Below, piece by piece: positions 1 through 5,698 of a stretch of 8,057 nucleotides of DNA (the first letter of the stretch is position 1; each line of letters opens with the position of its first letter). The notes under the pieces are model-generated. The model was not told the origin of the DNA, searched no databases, and saw nothing but the letters and a program-made list of their open reading frames with translations. Source of the stretch: Eubacterium sp. (GTDB lineage: Bacteria; Bacillota_A; Clostridia; Lachnospirales; Lachnospiraceae); contig JAFVEX010000065.1 of the NCBI GenBank assembly GCA_017475785.1, positions 1 through 8,057 on the forward strand, written 5' to 3'. The translations under genes and the position numbers were made by a program.

Positions 1-27
1 CATTCCGATTTTGATTATTCTTAACAT
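1..27 (-). CDS. 5' end of an unidentified gene (9 codons, runs off left edge)
   Basis: Reading the minus strand from 27, an ATG opens a frame MLRIIKIGM that continues off the window. A near-perfect ribosome-binding site, AAAGGAGG, lies at 40-33 with five bases between it and the ATG, and this is the main evidence for a real gene. A possible promoter lies about 50 bases upstream. The nine visible residues are too few to assign a family. It follows the regulator/membrane-protein pair in the same direction and could belong to the same locus, but this cannot be tested here. Confidence 0.6.
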
Positions 28-82
28 AGTGGCCTCCTTTGTATGCGGTAATCCCTGTTACTATTGATCTCTTTCAATCATC

Positions 83-111
83 AGTATACAGGTAAATCCA
101 CGTTGCTACAA
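83..111 (-). promoter_or_regulatory. Possible sigma-A promoter for the left-edge gene
   Basis: On the minus strand, TTGTAG (111-106) and TATACT (88-83) are separated by 17 bases. The -10 box matches consensus at five of six positions, but the -35 box at only three. The predicted start of transcription, near 76, lies about 50 bases before the ATG at 27. No clear terminator separates it from the membrane-protein gene, so readthrough from that operon is an alternative source of transcription. Confidence 0.4.
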
Positions 112-133
112 ATGTGAGGTCACTTCATATTAT

Positions 134-535
134 CTAATATCTGCGGCTCAGGATCTGATATACAACAAAATACAGAACGGAAATCCCGCATGTTATATAG
201 AAACATGCAAATCCATAGGGCTTCAAATTGATTGATACCAATACCAGCCCAAGTATGGAAAGTGCCAGGATCACGATGATCAGCGTCATGCTCCGCGCTT
301 TATCAGCTATGAAGGCGAGGCGCTCATCCTGATTGGCAATCTCCAGCTTTTTTGCGTACTCCGGATTATGATTGACCCTCCATTCCCCGACCAATCTGTT
401 CAGACCGTAGGCAAAAAGGCCTGCGCCAACTGCACTGGCTGCAGTCGTCAGATCCAGCACAGCGTTTAAGACCAGAAGTACAAATCCAAGGATCGTAATA
501 AGAATATATACCTGCTTTGGATAGCTTCCCTTCAT
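134..535 (-). CDS. Small four-helix membrane protein partnered with an XRE regulator
   Basis: This encodes 133 residues. Four hydrophobic stretches can be seen, at about residues 9-27, 30-46, 84-104 and 108-128. Between the second and third is a polar loop with the pattern NPEYAKKLEIANQDERLAF, and similar DER-containing loops occur in small Firmicutes membrane proteins encoded next to XRE regulators. The start ATG overlaps the regulator's stop (ATGA at 535-532), and a GAGGAGGG ribosome-binding site lies inside the upstream gene at 552-545, so translation is probably coupled. The protein presumably sits in the cytoplasmic membrane. Its biochemical role is unknown; a sensor or modulator of the neighbouring regulator, or an envelope-stress function, is only inference. 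No catalytic motif was seen. Confidence 0.85.
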   Translation of the reverse strand: MKGSYPKQVYILITILGFVLLVLNAVLDLTTAASAVGAGLFAYGLNRLVGEWRVNHNPEYAKKLEIANQDERLAFIADKARSMTLIIVILALSILGLVLVSINLKPYGFACFYITCGISVLYFVVYQILSRRY

Positions 536-738
536 GATTTATCGCCCTCCTCATAGATAAAAATGTCCTCAATGTGCAGATCAAACATACGTGCCAGTTT
601 AAAGGCCAGAGTAATGGAAGGATTGTACCTCCCGTTTTCCAAAGAGATGATCGTCTGCCGCGTCACCCCCAGGAGATTTGCCAGATCCTGCTGCGTCAGG
701 TGTCTGGCCTTTCGCAGCTCTGTAATTCGATTCTTCAT
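532..738 (-). CDS. XRE-family HTH transcriptional regulator (68 aa)
   Basis: This is a minimal Cro/CI-type DNA-binding protein. The helix-turn-helix spans about residues 14-41: LTQQDLANLLGV is the first helix and turn, and TRQTIISLENGRY is the recognition helix and following turn. Residues 42-68 pack as the usual fourth and fifth helices, followed by an acidic end (YEEGDKS). There is no ligand-binding or dimerisation domain, typical of the roughly 65-75 residue class encoded with small membrane proteins. The start is supported by GGAG at 750-747, eight bases before the ATG. It is the first gene of a two-gene operon with the membrane protein and has a promoter and palindrome directly upstream, so it most likely represses itself. 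The function call is secure; its target and signal are unknown. Confidence 0.93.
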   Translation of the reverse strand: MKNRITELRKARHLTQQDLANLLGVTRQTIISLENGRYNPSITLAFKLARMFDLHIEDIFIYEEGDKS

Positions 739-754
739 TTAGCTTTCTCCAAAA

Positions 755-770
755 GTAAAGTTTGCTTTAC
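755..770. promoter_or_regulatory. Candidate autoregulatory operator (GTAAAG-N4-CTTTAC)
   Basis: This is a perfect inverted repeat with six-base arms, GTAAAG at 755-760 and CTTTAC at 765-770, around a TTTG centre. It occupies about +1 to +16 of the predicted regulator transcript, where a bound dimer would block initiation or early elongation. Symmetric 16-bp sites of this size suit small XRE dimers. A further CTTTAC arm lies at 811-816, just upstream of the -35 box. Binding by the adjacent regulator is inferred. Confidence 0.55.
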
Positions 771-776
771 ATTAAG

Positions 777-805
777 AATATAGCATAGGACGACACAAAT
801 ATCAA
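777..805 (-). promoter_or_regulatory. Sigma-A promoter of the XRE regulator operon
   Basis: On the minus strand, TTGATA (805-800) and TATATT (782-777) each match consensus at five of six positions, and the spacer is the optimal 17 bases. The predicted transcription start is near 770, giving a short leader of about 32 bases before the regulator ATG at 738. Confidence 0.7.
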
Positions 806-845
806 GCAGACTTTACACAAAAATGTGATTTGGTGTAAGCAGACT
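804..845. repeat. Direct repeat AAGCAGACT with an imperfect inverted repeat, upstream of the XRE promoter
   Basis: The nine-base word AAGCAGACT occurs exactly at 804-812 and 837-845, 33 bases apart, roughly three helical turns. Between the copies is an imperfect inverted repeat, CTTTACAC (811-818) and GTGTAAG (833-839). The CTTTAC core matches the arm of the palindrome at the transcription start, so this may be an upstream auxiliary binding site for the same regulator. It also lies directly downstream of the oxidoreductase gene, in a stretch with no clear terminator. Confidence 0.4.
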
Positions 846-868
846 CCGCAAAAAATATGGTTTGGAAA

Positions 869-1987
869 TTACAGTTTGTCTTCAAATGGAAAGTGATAAG
901 GCAGGCTGCATTCATCGCGCAGCGCGATAAACTCTTTCTGAATTGTTTCTCCTATGGGTACTCCTTTGTCCTTGCGGTCCTGCCATGCCAGCCACTCCTT
1001 TTCACCTGCGGTGTAGATGTGCTTTGCGCCGGGCGCTTTTTCTGAAGCTCGCAGTTCCCGGCAGATGCCGCCGGCGGTTTTCCTGAAGGTGTCAAGCCCC
1101 ATAAAGAATTCCGGGTTGATGACAAAGAAAAAGTGTCCCAGGCGATAAAAGGTGCTGCTGCCGTCAGTGTCCTTTCCGCTCAGGGATTTCATATAAGGTC
1201 CGCCAGTCAGGGCAGCGGAAAGAATCTCCACAATTGTTGTAAAACCATAGCCTTTATATCCTCCGGTTTCCTCGCCGGCTCCGCCGAGGGGGAGTAAGGC
1301 GCAGTTGCCGGAGCGCATCTTTGACAAAACCTCGCCAGGGTCGGTCATGGCGCTGCCGTCTTTTGTGACGACGATATCATCAGGAATCGATTTGCCCATG
1401 CGCTGATAATACTCGATTTTCCCGTTCTGCATGATGCTGGTCGCGCAGTCAAAATGAAATGAGAATTCTTCATCTGTAGGCAAAGAGAAGGTGAGGGGGT
1501 TTGTCCCCATCATGGGTTCTGAGCCAAAGGTGGGCGCGACGGAGGGGCGCGCGTTTGTCCCTGTAATGCCGATCATGCCTGCCTTTTCAGCCATGCTGGT
1601 CCAGTAACCCGCAATGCCGTAGTGTGTGGAGTTGCAGATTGCGCCGCCGGCCATACCGTACTGCTTTGCTTTATCAATCAGCATTTCCATCATTCGGTAA
1701 CTGGCGACCATGCCCATGCCGTTATTTGCGTCCATGACAACGGTGCAGGGTGTCTCCTTTACAATGTCAATTTTTGTAACCGGCAGCAGTGTCCCGTTTT
1801 TGATCCGGTCAAGATAAATGGGCTTAAAGCGGTTGCATCCATGGCTTTCTATGCCGCGGCGATCCGATTCCAGCAGTACATCCGCGCAGATTGCGGCGTC
1901 GGCTTCCGGTACGCCATAGGCCTTGAATACATCGATCATAAATGCGTTTATCAGATCCCATGAGACATAGGGTCTTGTCTCTGTCAT
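869..1987 (-). CDS. Malate/L-lactate dehydrogenase-family (Ldh2) NAD(P)-dependent oxidoreductase
   Basis: The 372 residues are slightly longer than most of this family. It contains malate, L-lactate, ureidoglycolate, 2,3-diketogulonate and related 2-hydroxyacid dehydrogenases, which are cytoplasmic and unrelated to the classical Rossmann-fold LDH. Motifs in order are RRGIESHGCNR (43-53) with the family's conserved His49; the STHYGIAGYW stretch (120-129) with His122; GTNPLTFSLP (161-170); DCATSIMQNGKI (180-191); GGYKGYGF (242-249), typical of the cofactor-binding region; and a C-terminal GEKE segment (328-331). No active-site gap is visible. The start has AGGA seven bases upstream of the ATG. 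The gene stands alone, with its own promoter and a divergent neighbour, so its substrate cannot be inferred from context. The family call is firm; calling it lactate or malate dehydrogenase would be a guess. Confidence 0.93.
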   Translation of the reverse strand: MTETRPYVSWDLINAFMIDVFKAYGVPEADAAICADVLLESDRRGIESHGCNRFKPIYLDRIKNGTLLPVTKIDIVKETPCTVVMDANNGMGMVASYRMMEMLIDKAKQYGMAGGAICNSTHYGIAGYWTSMAEKAGMIGITGTNARPSVAPTFGSEPMMGTNPLTFSLPTDEEFSFHFDCATSIMQNGKIEYYQRMGKSIPDDIVVTKDGSAMTDPGEVLSKMRSGNCALLPLGGAGEETGGYKGYGFTTIVEILSAALTGGPYMKSLSGKDTDGSSTFYRLGHFFFVINPEFFMGLDTFRKTAGGICRELRASEKAPGAKHIYTAGEKEWLAWQDRKDKGVPIGETIQKEFIALRDECSLPYHFPFEDKL

Positions 1988-2049
1988 GTTTGTGTCCTCA
2001 CTTCAAATTGTTATGCAGGGTTTCGATCAGAAATATGCGTGGTTCCGGG

Positions 2050-2070
2050 TGACAGCCCGGGAATCTGTCA
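2050..2070. promoter_or_regulatory. Candidate operator in the oxidoreductase promoter (TGACAG-N9-CTGTCA)
   Basis: This is a perfect inverted repeat with six-base arms, TGACAG at 2050-2055 and CTGTCA at 2065-2070, nine bases apart. It starts at the predicted transcription start (about 2070) of the oxidoreductase gene. A second, overlapping dyad, CCGGG (2045-2049) with CCCGG (2056-2060), would form a different hairpin in the leader RNA, and the two cannot form together. Another TGACAG half-site occurs at 2226-2231. No regulator gene in the window can be linked to the site. Confidence 0.45.
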
Positions 2071-2076
2071 TGTGTA

Positions 2077-2105
2077 ATTTTAGCACAAAGCGCAACCTTC
2101 GTAAA
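2077..2105 (-). promoter_or_regulatory. Probable promoter of the oxidoreductase gene
   Basis: On the minus strand, TTTACG (2105-2100; four of six) and TAAAAT (2082-2077; five of six) are 17 bases apart. The predicted start near 2070 gives an 80-odd base leader to the ATG at 1987. The -35 box is weak, which would fit a promoter that depends on an activator. Confidence 0.45.
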
Positions 2106-2154
2106 TCAGAGCATCAAGCCCGCTCAGCGCATCTTCTCAGCGCCTTAATAGGCT

Positions 2155-2249
2155 GTCCTGCGTGTATCAGCCCTGTTTGCGTTTCGTAAGTGCCGTCTCA
2201 GCCCCTTATTCTGGCAGGAAAACAGTGACAGGAAACAAGTCCTGCGTGT
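2155..2249. repeat. 11-bp exact direct repeat GTCCTGCGTGT
   Basis: The word GTCCTGCGTGT occurs at 2155-2165 and again at 2239-2249, 84 bases apart, within non-coding DNA. A looser repeat of CAGGAAA lies between them, at about 2215-2236. The spacing is close to eight helical turns. It may be a pair of binding sites or a relic of a short duplication; nothing decides between these. Confidence 0.5.
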
Positions 2250-2290
2250 CCGGCACAAAATCCACCTGTATTGCTGGCAGACCTGAACGT

Positions 2291-2319
2291 TTGACGGTAC
2301 TATAAAATGGATGTATTAT
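2291..2319 (+). promoter_or_regulatory. Sigma-A promoter for the small membrane protein and acyltransferase
   Basis: TTGACG (2291-2296) and TATTAT (2314-2319) each match consensus at five of six positions, with a 17-base spacer. The predicted start is near 2326. The ATG at 2318 falls inside the -10 box and so cannot be the start codon of the downstream gene. This moves that start to the ATG at 2375. Confidence 0.7.
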
Positions 2320-2350
2320 GATTTATAATATATTCATGAATAAATACATC
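2310..2350. promoter_or_regulatory. Nested AT-rich dyads over the -10 box and start site
   Basis: Three perfect inverted repeats lie one inside another. The outer arms are GATGTATT (2310-2317) and AATACATC (2343-2350). Inside are TATTAT/ATAATA (2314-2319/2325-2330) and the 12-bp palindrome TATTCATGAATA (2331-2342). The outer dyad is centred near 2330, just past the predicted transcription start, a classic place for repressor binding. AT-rich promoters produce some symmetry by chance, but eight perfect outer bases plus a 12-bp palindrome is more than I would expect. Confidence 0.45.
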
Positions 2351-2374
2351 AATGTTTGCCGGGAGAAGCAAGAT

Positions 2375-2545
2375 ATGAGATGGAAACGAAAATTACTTCT
2401 GGCGGTTCTGGCCGCCGCTGCTTCAGCCGTCGGCGGGACGGAGATTGCCAAAAAACGTTTCGGCGAGGGCAAAGGAGAGGCATATCGGAGGTTCCTTGAC
2501 AAAGTGATCCGCTACCGTGAAGAGGACTCGCAGGTTTCAGATTGA
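2375..2545 (+). CDS. Small single-pass membrane protein, 56 aa, unknown function
   Basis: The chosen start, ATG at 2375, has GGGAG at 2361-2365, nine bases upstream. In-frame ATGs at 2318 and 2336 lie in the promoter or next to the transcription start and lack ribosome-binding sites. The protein has a basic N-terminus (MRWKRK), one hydrophobic alanine-rich segment at about residues 6-20, then a charged tail with RRFLDKVIRYREED. With no signal-peptidase site clearly visible, it is probably an anchored protein with its tail outside or at the membrane face. It ends 27 bases before the acyltransferase start and shares its promoter, so it may assist that enzyme; this is inference. No family is recognised. 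Confidence 0.65.
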   Translation: MRWKRKLLLAVLAAAASAVGGTEIAKKRFGEGKGEAYRRFLDKVIRYREEDSQVSD

Positions 2546-2572
2546 CGATTATAGGAATCATCAATAAGGGGA

Positions 2573-4510
2573 ATGGTAAAGCTGGGGGATTATAAAGGGA
2601 TGGAAGCATCATTTTCCGGGCGGCGCGCGGCAGGCCATATATACGGTCTGGATGGACTGCGTGCGCTGGCGATCATCGGTGTGACATTATTTCATATGTT
2701 TCCGTATAAGGTGCGGGGCGGTTATCTTGGTGTCTCACTCTTTTTTGTGCTCTCCGGGTATCTGCTGGTAAAAACCAGCGAGCGGAAGGAGAGACAGGGA
2801 AGCTGGCGTGTTCTTCCTTACTATCTGAAGCGCATAAGGCGCATTTATCCCGGGCTCCTCGTGGTTCTGTTTGTCACGACGGGTGCGTACTTTTATCTGG
2901 CGAGGCAGGCGGTCGCCGGAATCCGCCCGGAACTGCGGAGCATCCTGCTGGGGTACAACAACTGGTGGCAGATTTCGCAGAACGCGGATTATTTTACCAA
3001 GATTACAAATGCGTCGCCGTTTACGCCAATGTGGTTTCTGGCGATTGAGATGCAGTTTTATCTCATCTGGCCGCTTGTTTTTGCGCTGTTTTTATGGCTG
3101 AGGAGAAACAAGAGCCAAAGAGCCGGACTGTATTTTCTCATCATTCTGACGGCTGTGTCTGCTGTGCTGACGCCGGTCCTGTATCGCCCGGGAAATGATG
3201 TGACGAGGCTCTATTACGGAACCGACACGAGAATTTACGGACTTCTGGCCGGCGTGCTTCTGGGCGTGCTGGAATCAGAAAAGCGCCTGCCGCGTCTGTC
3301 GGCGAAGAGAGGCAGGCGGCTGGCATTGCCGATGCTGGCAGTGCTCCTTGCCGTCACAGTTTTCGCCTATATCCGGATGGACGGCCAGAAGGCGTTTGCC
3401 TACAGAGGCGGCATGATTCTGATGACCCTGCTGTTTTGCGTTCTTCTGATGCTGGCCGCCGACAGCCGGCTGCCGGTCGGCCAGTGGCTGGAGGCGGGTC
3501 CGCTGGTGTGGATCGGGAAGAACAGCTATGAGATATATCTGTGGCAGTATCCGGTGATCTTTTTGTTCATGTACAGGAAATGGGGAGAGATTCCCGGTAT
3601 GCCTGTGCTGGAAATCGCTCTGATCCTGGTTCTGGCGGCATGGCTGCACTGGCTGACGGAGATCATCACTAAGCTGCGAATTCCGGAATCAATGAGGGGA
3701 GCTGGCACAAGGAAGCGGTTTGCGGCACTGGGTGCCGCGGGGCTGACGGTGTTCCTGTTTTTCTCGGGAATTGCCGGAGCTGCCGTCGCGCCGTCTGAGA
3801 AGTTTGCCCAGAAGGATGAACTGGAGCAGCGTCTGGCGGAGAATCAGAGGATGCTCCGGGAAATGCAGGATGGCCGTAAGAGCGGTTCCTCCGGCAGCGG
3901 TTATGCTGCGGCTGCCTCCGGGGCACAGGCCGTGCCGGGCAGTACCGGAGCGGCTTCATCCGGAGCATCCGGCTTGCGGCATTACCTGTATGCGGATCCG
4001 GAGCTGCAAAATGCCGCGGAGGTATCTTCCGCCGGTGTCCTGATGATCGGGGATTCCATTATGCTGGATTCCTCTCCGCAGATTCTGGAGCAGCTGCCGG
4101 ACTGCCACATTGACGCGGAAGAGAGCCGGCAGGTCTCCGAGAGCGCGGATATCGCGCAGGTGCTTGTCAATGAGGGATGGCTGAACAAGACGGTCGTGAT
4201 TTCTCTGGGAACAAACGGCCCGGTCCAGGAGGACGATGTCCGCATGATCATGAATGTGTTCGGTCCGGAAATCAGCGTTTTCTGGGTGAACCTTTACGGC
4301 AGAACCGTAACGTGGGAAAAAGAGTCCAACCACCTGCTGAAGGCGCTTCAGCGGGAGTATCCGAATCTTTCGGTGATTGACTGGTGCAGTCTGATCAAAA
4401 AGCATCCCGAATGGCTGTGGGACGACGGCGAGCATCCGAACCCGGAAGGAGCAGAGGGGTATGCGCTGCTGATCCGCGAAAGCCTGGAGGCGGCAGAGGC
4501 AAATCAGTGA
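2573..4510 (+). CDS. OatA-like acyltransferase: membrane acyltransferase-3 domain plus SGNH domain
   Basis: Full length is 645 residues. The N-terminal membrane domain (about 22-370, roughly ten helices) has acyltransferase-3 marks: GLDGLRALAII, His41 in LFHMFP, GVSLFFVLSGYLL (53-65), RRIYP (89-93), WFLAIEMQFYLIWP (154-167) and TDTRIYGLLAG (217-227). A further helix (about 387-405), a short coiled-coil-like stretch (410-433) and a Gly/Ser/Ala linker (437-467) lead to an extracellular SGNH domain (about 485-637). There Ser495 in MIGDS, Asn548 in LGTNG and Asp618/His621 in DGEHPNP form the expected catalytic set. In OatA-type proteins the membrane part passes acyl groups outward and the SGNH part attaches them to peptidoglycan; other polymers are possible. 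The ATG at 2573 has AAGGGG almost touching it. The ATG at 2600, with GGGGG 11 bases upstream, is a real alternative giving 636 residues. Confidence 0.92.
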   Translation: MVKLGDYKGMEASFSGRRAAGHIYGLDGLRALAIIGVTLFHMFPYKVRGGYLGVSLFFVLSGYLLVKTSERKERQGSWRVLPYYLKRIRRIYPGLLVVLFVTTGAYFYLARQAVAGIRPELRSILLGYNNWWQISQNADYFTKITNASPFTPMWFLAIEMQFYLIWPLVFALFLWLRRNKSQRAGLYFLIILTAVSAVLTPVLYRPGNDVTRLYYGTDTRIYGLLAGVLLGVLESEKRLPRLSAKRGRRLALPMLAVLLAVTVFAYIRMDGQKAFAYRGGMILMTLLFCVLLMLAADSRLPVGQWLEAGPLVWIGKNSYEIYLWQYPVIFLFMYRKWGEIPGMPVLEIALILVLAAWLHWLTEIITKLRIPESMRGAGTRKRFAALGAAGLTVFLFFSGIAGAAVAPSEKFAQKDELEQRLAENQRMLREMQDGRKSGSSGSGYAAAASGAQAVPGSTGAASSGASGLRHYLYADPELQNAAEVSSAGVLMIGDSIMLDSSPQILEQLPDCHIDAEESRQVSESADIAQVLVNEGWLNKTVVISLGTNGPVQEDDVRMIMNVFGPEISVFWVNLYGRTVTWEKESNHLLKALQREYPNLSVIDWCSLIKKHPEWLWDDGEHPNPEGAEGYALLIRESLEAAEANQ

Positions 4511-4540
4511 CAGGTCAGTGAAATGCTTAAGGAAAAGCTA

Positions 4541-4569
4541 TTGACATTTACCTCGTCAGCGTGTATAAT
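4541..4569 (+). promoter_or_regulatory. Perfect-consensus sigma-A promoter of rpmF
   Basis: TTGACA (4541-4546), a 17-base spacer and TATAAT (4564-4569) match the sigma-A consensus at every position. Transcription should start near 4576, giving a leader of about 64 bases before the rpmF ATG. This is the strongest promoter in the window and lies just 30 bases beyond the acyltransferase stop. No other good promoter was seen before plsX, so it may also feed the downstream operon. Confidence 0.9.
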
Positions 4570-4639
4570 TCATCAAGTCTGATTTGAACATTCAGAGCAA
4601 TCTTTATGATAAAATAATGAAGTAAGAGGAGGTGTGAGA

Positions 4640-4822
4640 ATGTCCATCTGTCCAAAAAATAAATCGTCTAAGGCGAGACGGGACAAGAGAAGAGCGAATT
4701 GGAAAATGTCCGCTCCGAGTCTTGTGAAGTGCCCGAAATGCGGCGAGCTGATGATGCCGCACAGAGTCTGCAAGGCCTGCGGTACATATAACATGAAGCA
4801 GGTTGTCGCGGTCGAGGATTGA
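4640..4822 (+). CDS. rpmF: 50S ribosomal protein L32
   Basis: L32 is a small zinc-ribbon protein of the large ribosomal subunit. The 60 residues match the usual length. The basic N-terminus holds the family signature SKARRDKRRAN (10-20), and the zinc ribbon has Cys31, Cys34, Cys44 and Cys47 in CPKCGE and CKACGTY, all four ligands present. The ATG at 4640 is preferred because AAGAGGAGG (4624-4632) lies seven bases before it; a GTG six bases further up sits too close to that site. It has its own consensus promoter and a terminator 34 bases after the stop. Firmicutes rpmF usually follows a DUF177 (YceD) gene; here the upstream neighbour is the acyltransferase. Four-cysteine L32 proteins can be replaced by zinc-free paralogues under zinc limitation, but none is visible here. 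Confidence 0.97.
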   Translation: MSICPKNKSSKARRDKRRANWKMSAPSLVKCPKCGELMMPHRVCKACGTYNMKQVVAVED

Positions 4823-4856
4823 GCATACCGTATATCAGTTTACTGACGCAGCATGG

Positions 4857-4890
4857 GCTGCCGCACTGTTGCAGTGCGGCAGCTTTATTA
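4857..4890 (+). terminator. Rho-independent terminator after rpmF
   Basis: A perfect 12-bp GC-rich stem, GCTGCCGCACTG (4857-4868) with CAGTGCGGCAGC (4872-4883), closes on a three-base loop and is followed by TTTATTA. The U-run is interrupted, so termination may be incomplete. That would let some transcripts reach the lipoprotein-plsX genes, for which I see no clear promoter in 4884-4951. A weaker hairpin, CGGCTG/CAGCCG at 4906-4921, lies in the leader of the next gene. Confidence 0.8.
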
Positions 4891-4951
4891 CCTTTCAGGG
4901 CTTTTCGGCTGGATTCAGCCGGATCAGTAGAAACATTACGGGGGATATCAG

Positions 4952-5698
4952 ATGAAGAAAAGAATGCATATCATCGTACTTACAGCAGCACTCTGCGGAA
5001 GTATGTTTTTATCGGGCTGTTCATTCAGCAGTGTAGTCGGCCGGCTGCTCGACAGGGGCAAGAAGGAAGCGGACAATGTGATCAGTTCTGACGATTCCGG
5101 GAAGGAGCAGGCAAAGATCATTGATGATTCACTGAATAAGCCGGGGTTTGAAAATGACCTGACCGGCAGTCTTGCTGTGGCGCAGGGGACGCCCCTGCAG
5201 CTGGAGACCGGCGCTTCCGTGAACGACGGAGGCACGGTTACGTACCAGTGGTACCGCAACAATGTAAACGCAAATGGCGGCGGCACGCTGATTGCCGGCG
5301 CGACAGATACGGTTTATACCGTTGACACATCCGAGGCAGACACCGCTTTTTATTATGTGGTCGCGACCAATACCATCGGCGAGGCAATTAACATGTCTGT
5401 CAGCGGCACCTACCAGGTTACTGTCTGGCCGGCGGGTGAGTGGAAAGAGACAGATAACGGCACACAATATGTGATGGAAGACGGAACCTTTCCTGTCGAC
5501 ACCAGACTGCTCATTGACGGGACAATCTTTATGATCGATACCGAGGGGTACCGCACGGACGAAGGGCAGGCCGCGCCCGAGACGATGAAGGGCGACACGG
5601 CTGATGCTGCCGTGCTTCAGGCGGCAGCAGAAGAAGCGGCAGCCGCAAAAGCAGCAGAAGAAGAGGCAAAGAAGGCGGAAGAAGAAAAGAAAGCCTAA
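4952..5698 (+). CDS. Lipoprotein with Ig-like domain and Lys/Glu-rich tail (probably shortened)
   Basis: The 248 residues begin with a lipoprotein signal peptide: a basic MKKR start, a hydrophobic core and lipobox LSGC with Cys23 as the lipid-anchored residue. After a polar spacer, residues about 75-158 look like a bacterial immunoglobulin-like domain (YQWYRNN, then TDTVYTVD and AFYYVVATN). Residues about 160-204 resemble a degenerate cell-wall-binding repeat (GEWKETDNG, then LLIDGTIFMIDTEGY). The end is Ala/Glu/Lys-rich and probably helical or coiled-coil. The protein should be anchored outside the cytoplasmic membrane, perhaps touching the wall; no enzyme motif is seen. GGGGG lies seven bases before the ATG. 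The TAA at 5696 interrupts a frame that otherwise runs to 5830, described separately. Finding such a gene between rpmF and plsX is unusual. Confidence 0.85.
   Translation: MKKRMHIIVLTAALCGSMFLSGCSFSSVVGRLLDRGKKEADNVISSDDSGKEQAKIIDDSLNKPGFENDLTGSLAVAQGTPLQLETGASVNDGGTVTYQWYRNNVNANGGGTLIAGATDTVYTVDTSEADTAFYYVVATNTIGEAINMSVSGTYQVTVWPAGEWKETDNGTQYVMEDGTFPVDTRLLIDGTIFMIDTEGYRTDEGQAAPETMKGDTADAAVLQAAAEEAAAAKAAEEEAKKAEEEKKA

Larger units (their letters stand above)
1988..2374. other. Divergent intergenic region, non-coding
   Basis: This stretch separates the minus-strand oxidoreductase gene from the plus-strand membrane-protein/acyltransferase pair. I see no convincing gene: the open frames have poor composition and no ribosome-binding sites. 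It holds the oxidoreductase promoter and candidate operator (2050-2105), a middle part with short direct and inverted repeats (2123-2256), and the plus-strand promoter with nested dyads (2291-2350). In the middle part, CTCAGCGC occurs at 2123-2130 and 2136-2143, GGCTG/CAGCC arms at 2151-2155/2168-2172, and GTGCCG/CGGCAC arms at 2190-2195/2251-2256. The middle part lies upstream of both predicted start sites, so it is more likely binding-site DNA or a gene remnant than a leader RNA. Confidence 0.6.

Noticed and set aside
134..738. Reading the XRE regulator and its neighbour as a toxin-antitoxin pair
   Set aside because: The partner is a four-helix membrane protein of the type often paired with small regulators. 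No toxin family motif is visible.
1986..2189. Plus-strand open frame in the divergent intergenic region
   Set aside because: It has no ribosome-binding site, no recognisable domain, and overlaps the oxidoreductase promoter and operator.
2318..2374. Upstream start for the small membrane protein
   Set aside because: The ATG at 2318 lies in the -10 box and the one at 2336 has no ribosome-binding site; the ATG at 2375 has both a proper site and a typical membrane-protein N-terminus.
3956..4435. 159-residue open frame antisense to the acyltransferase SGNH domain
   Set aside because: The plus-strand frame contains the full SGNH catalytic set. The antisense frame has no supported start or domain.
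4578..4596. TCTGA/TCAGA hairpin in the rpmF leader as a ribosomal-protein autoregulatory element
   Set aside because: The stem has only five base pairs with a nine-base loop, too weak to support a leader regulator.
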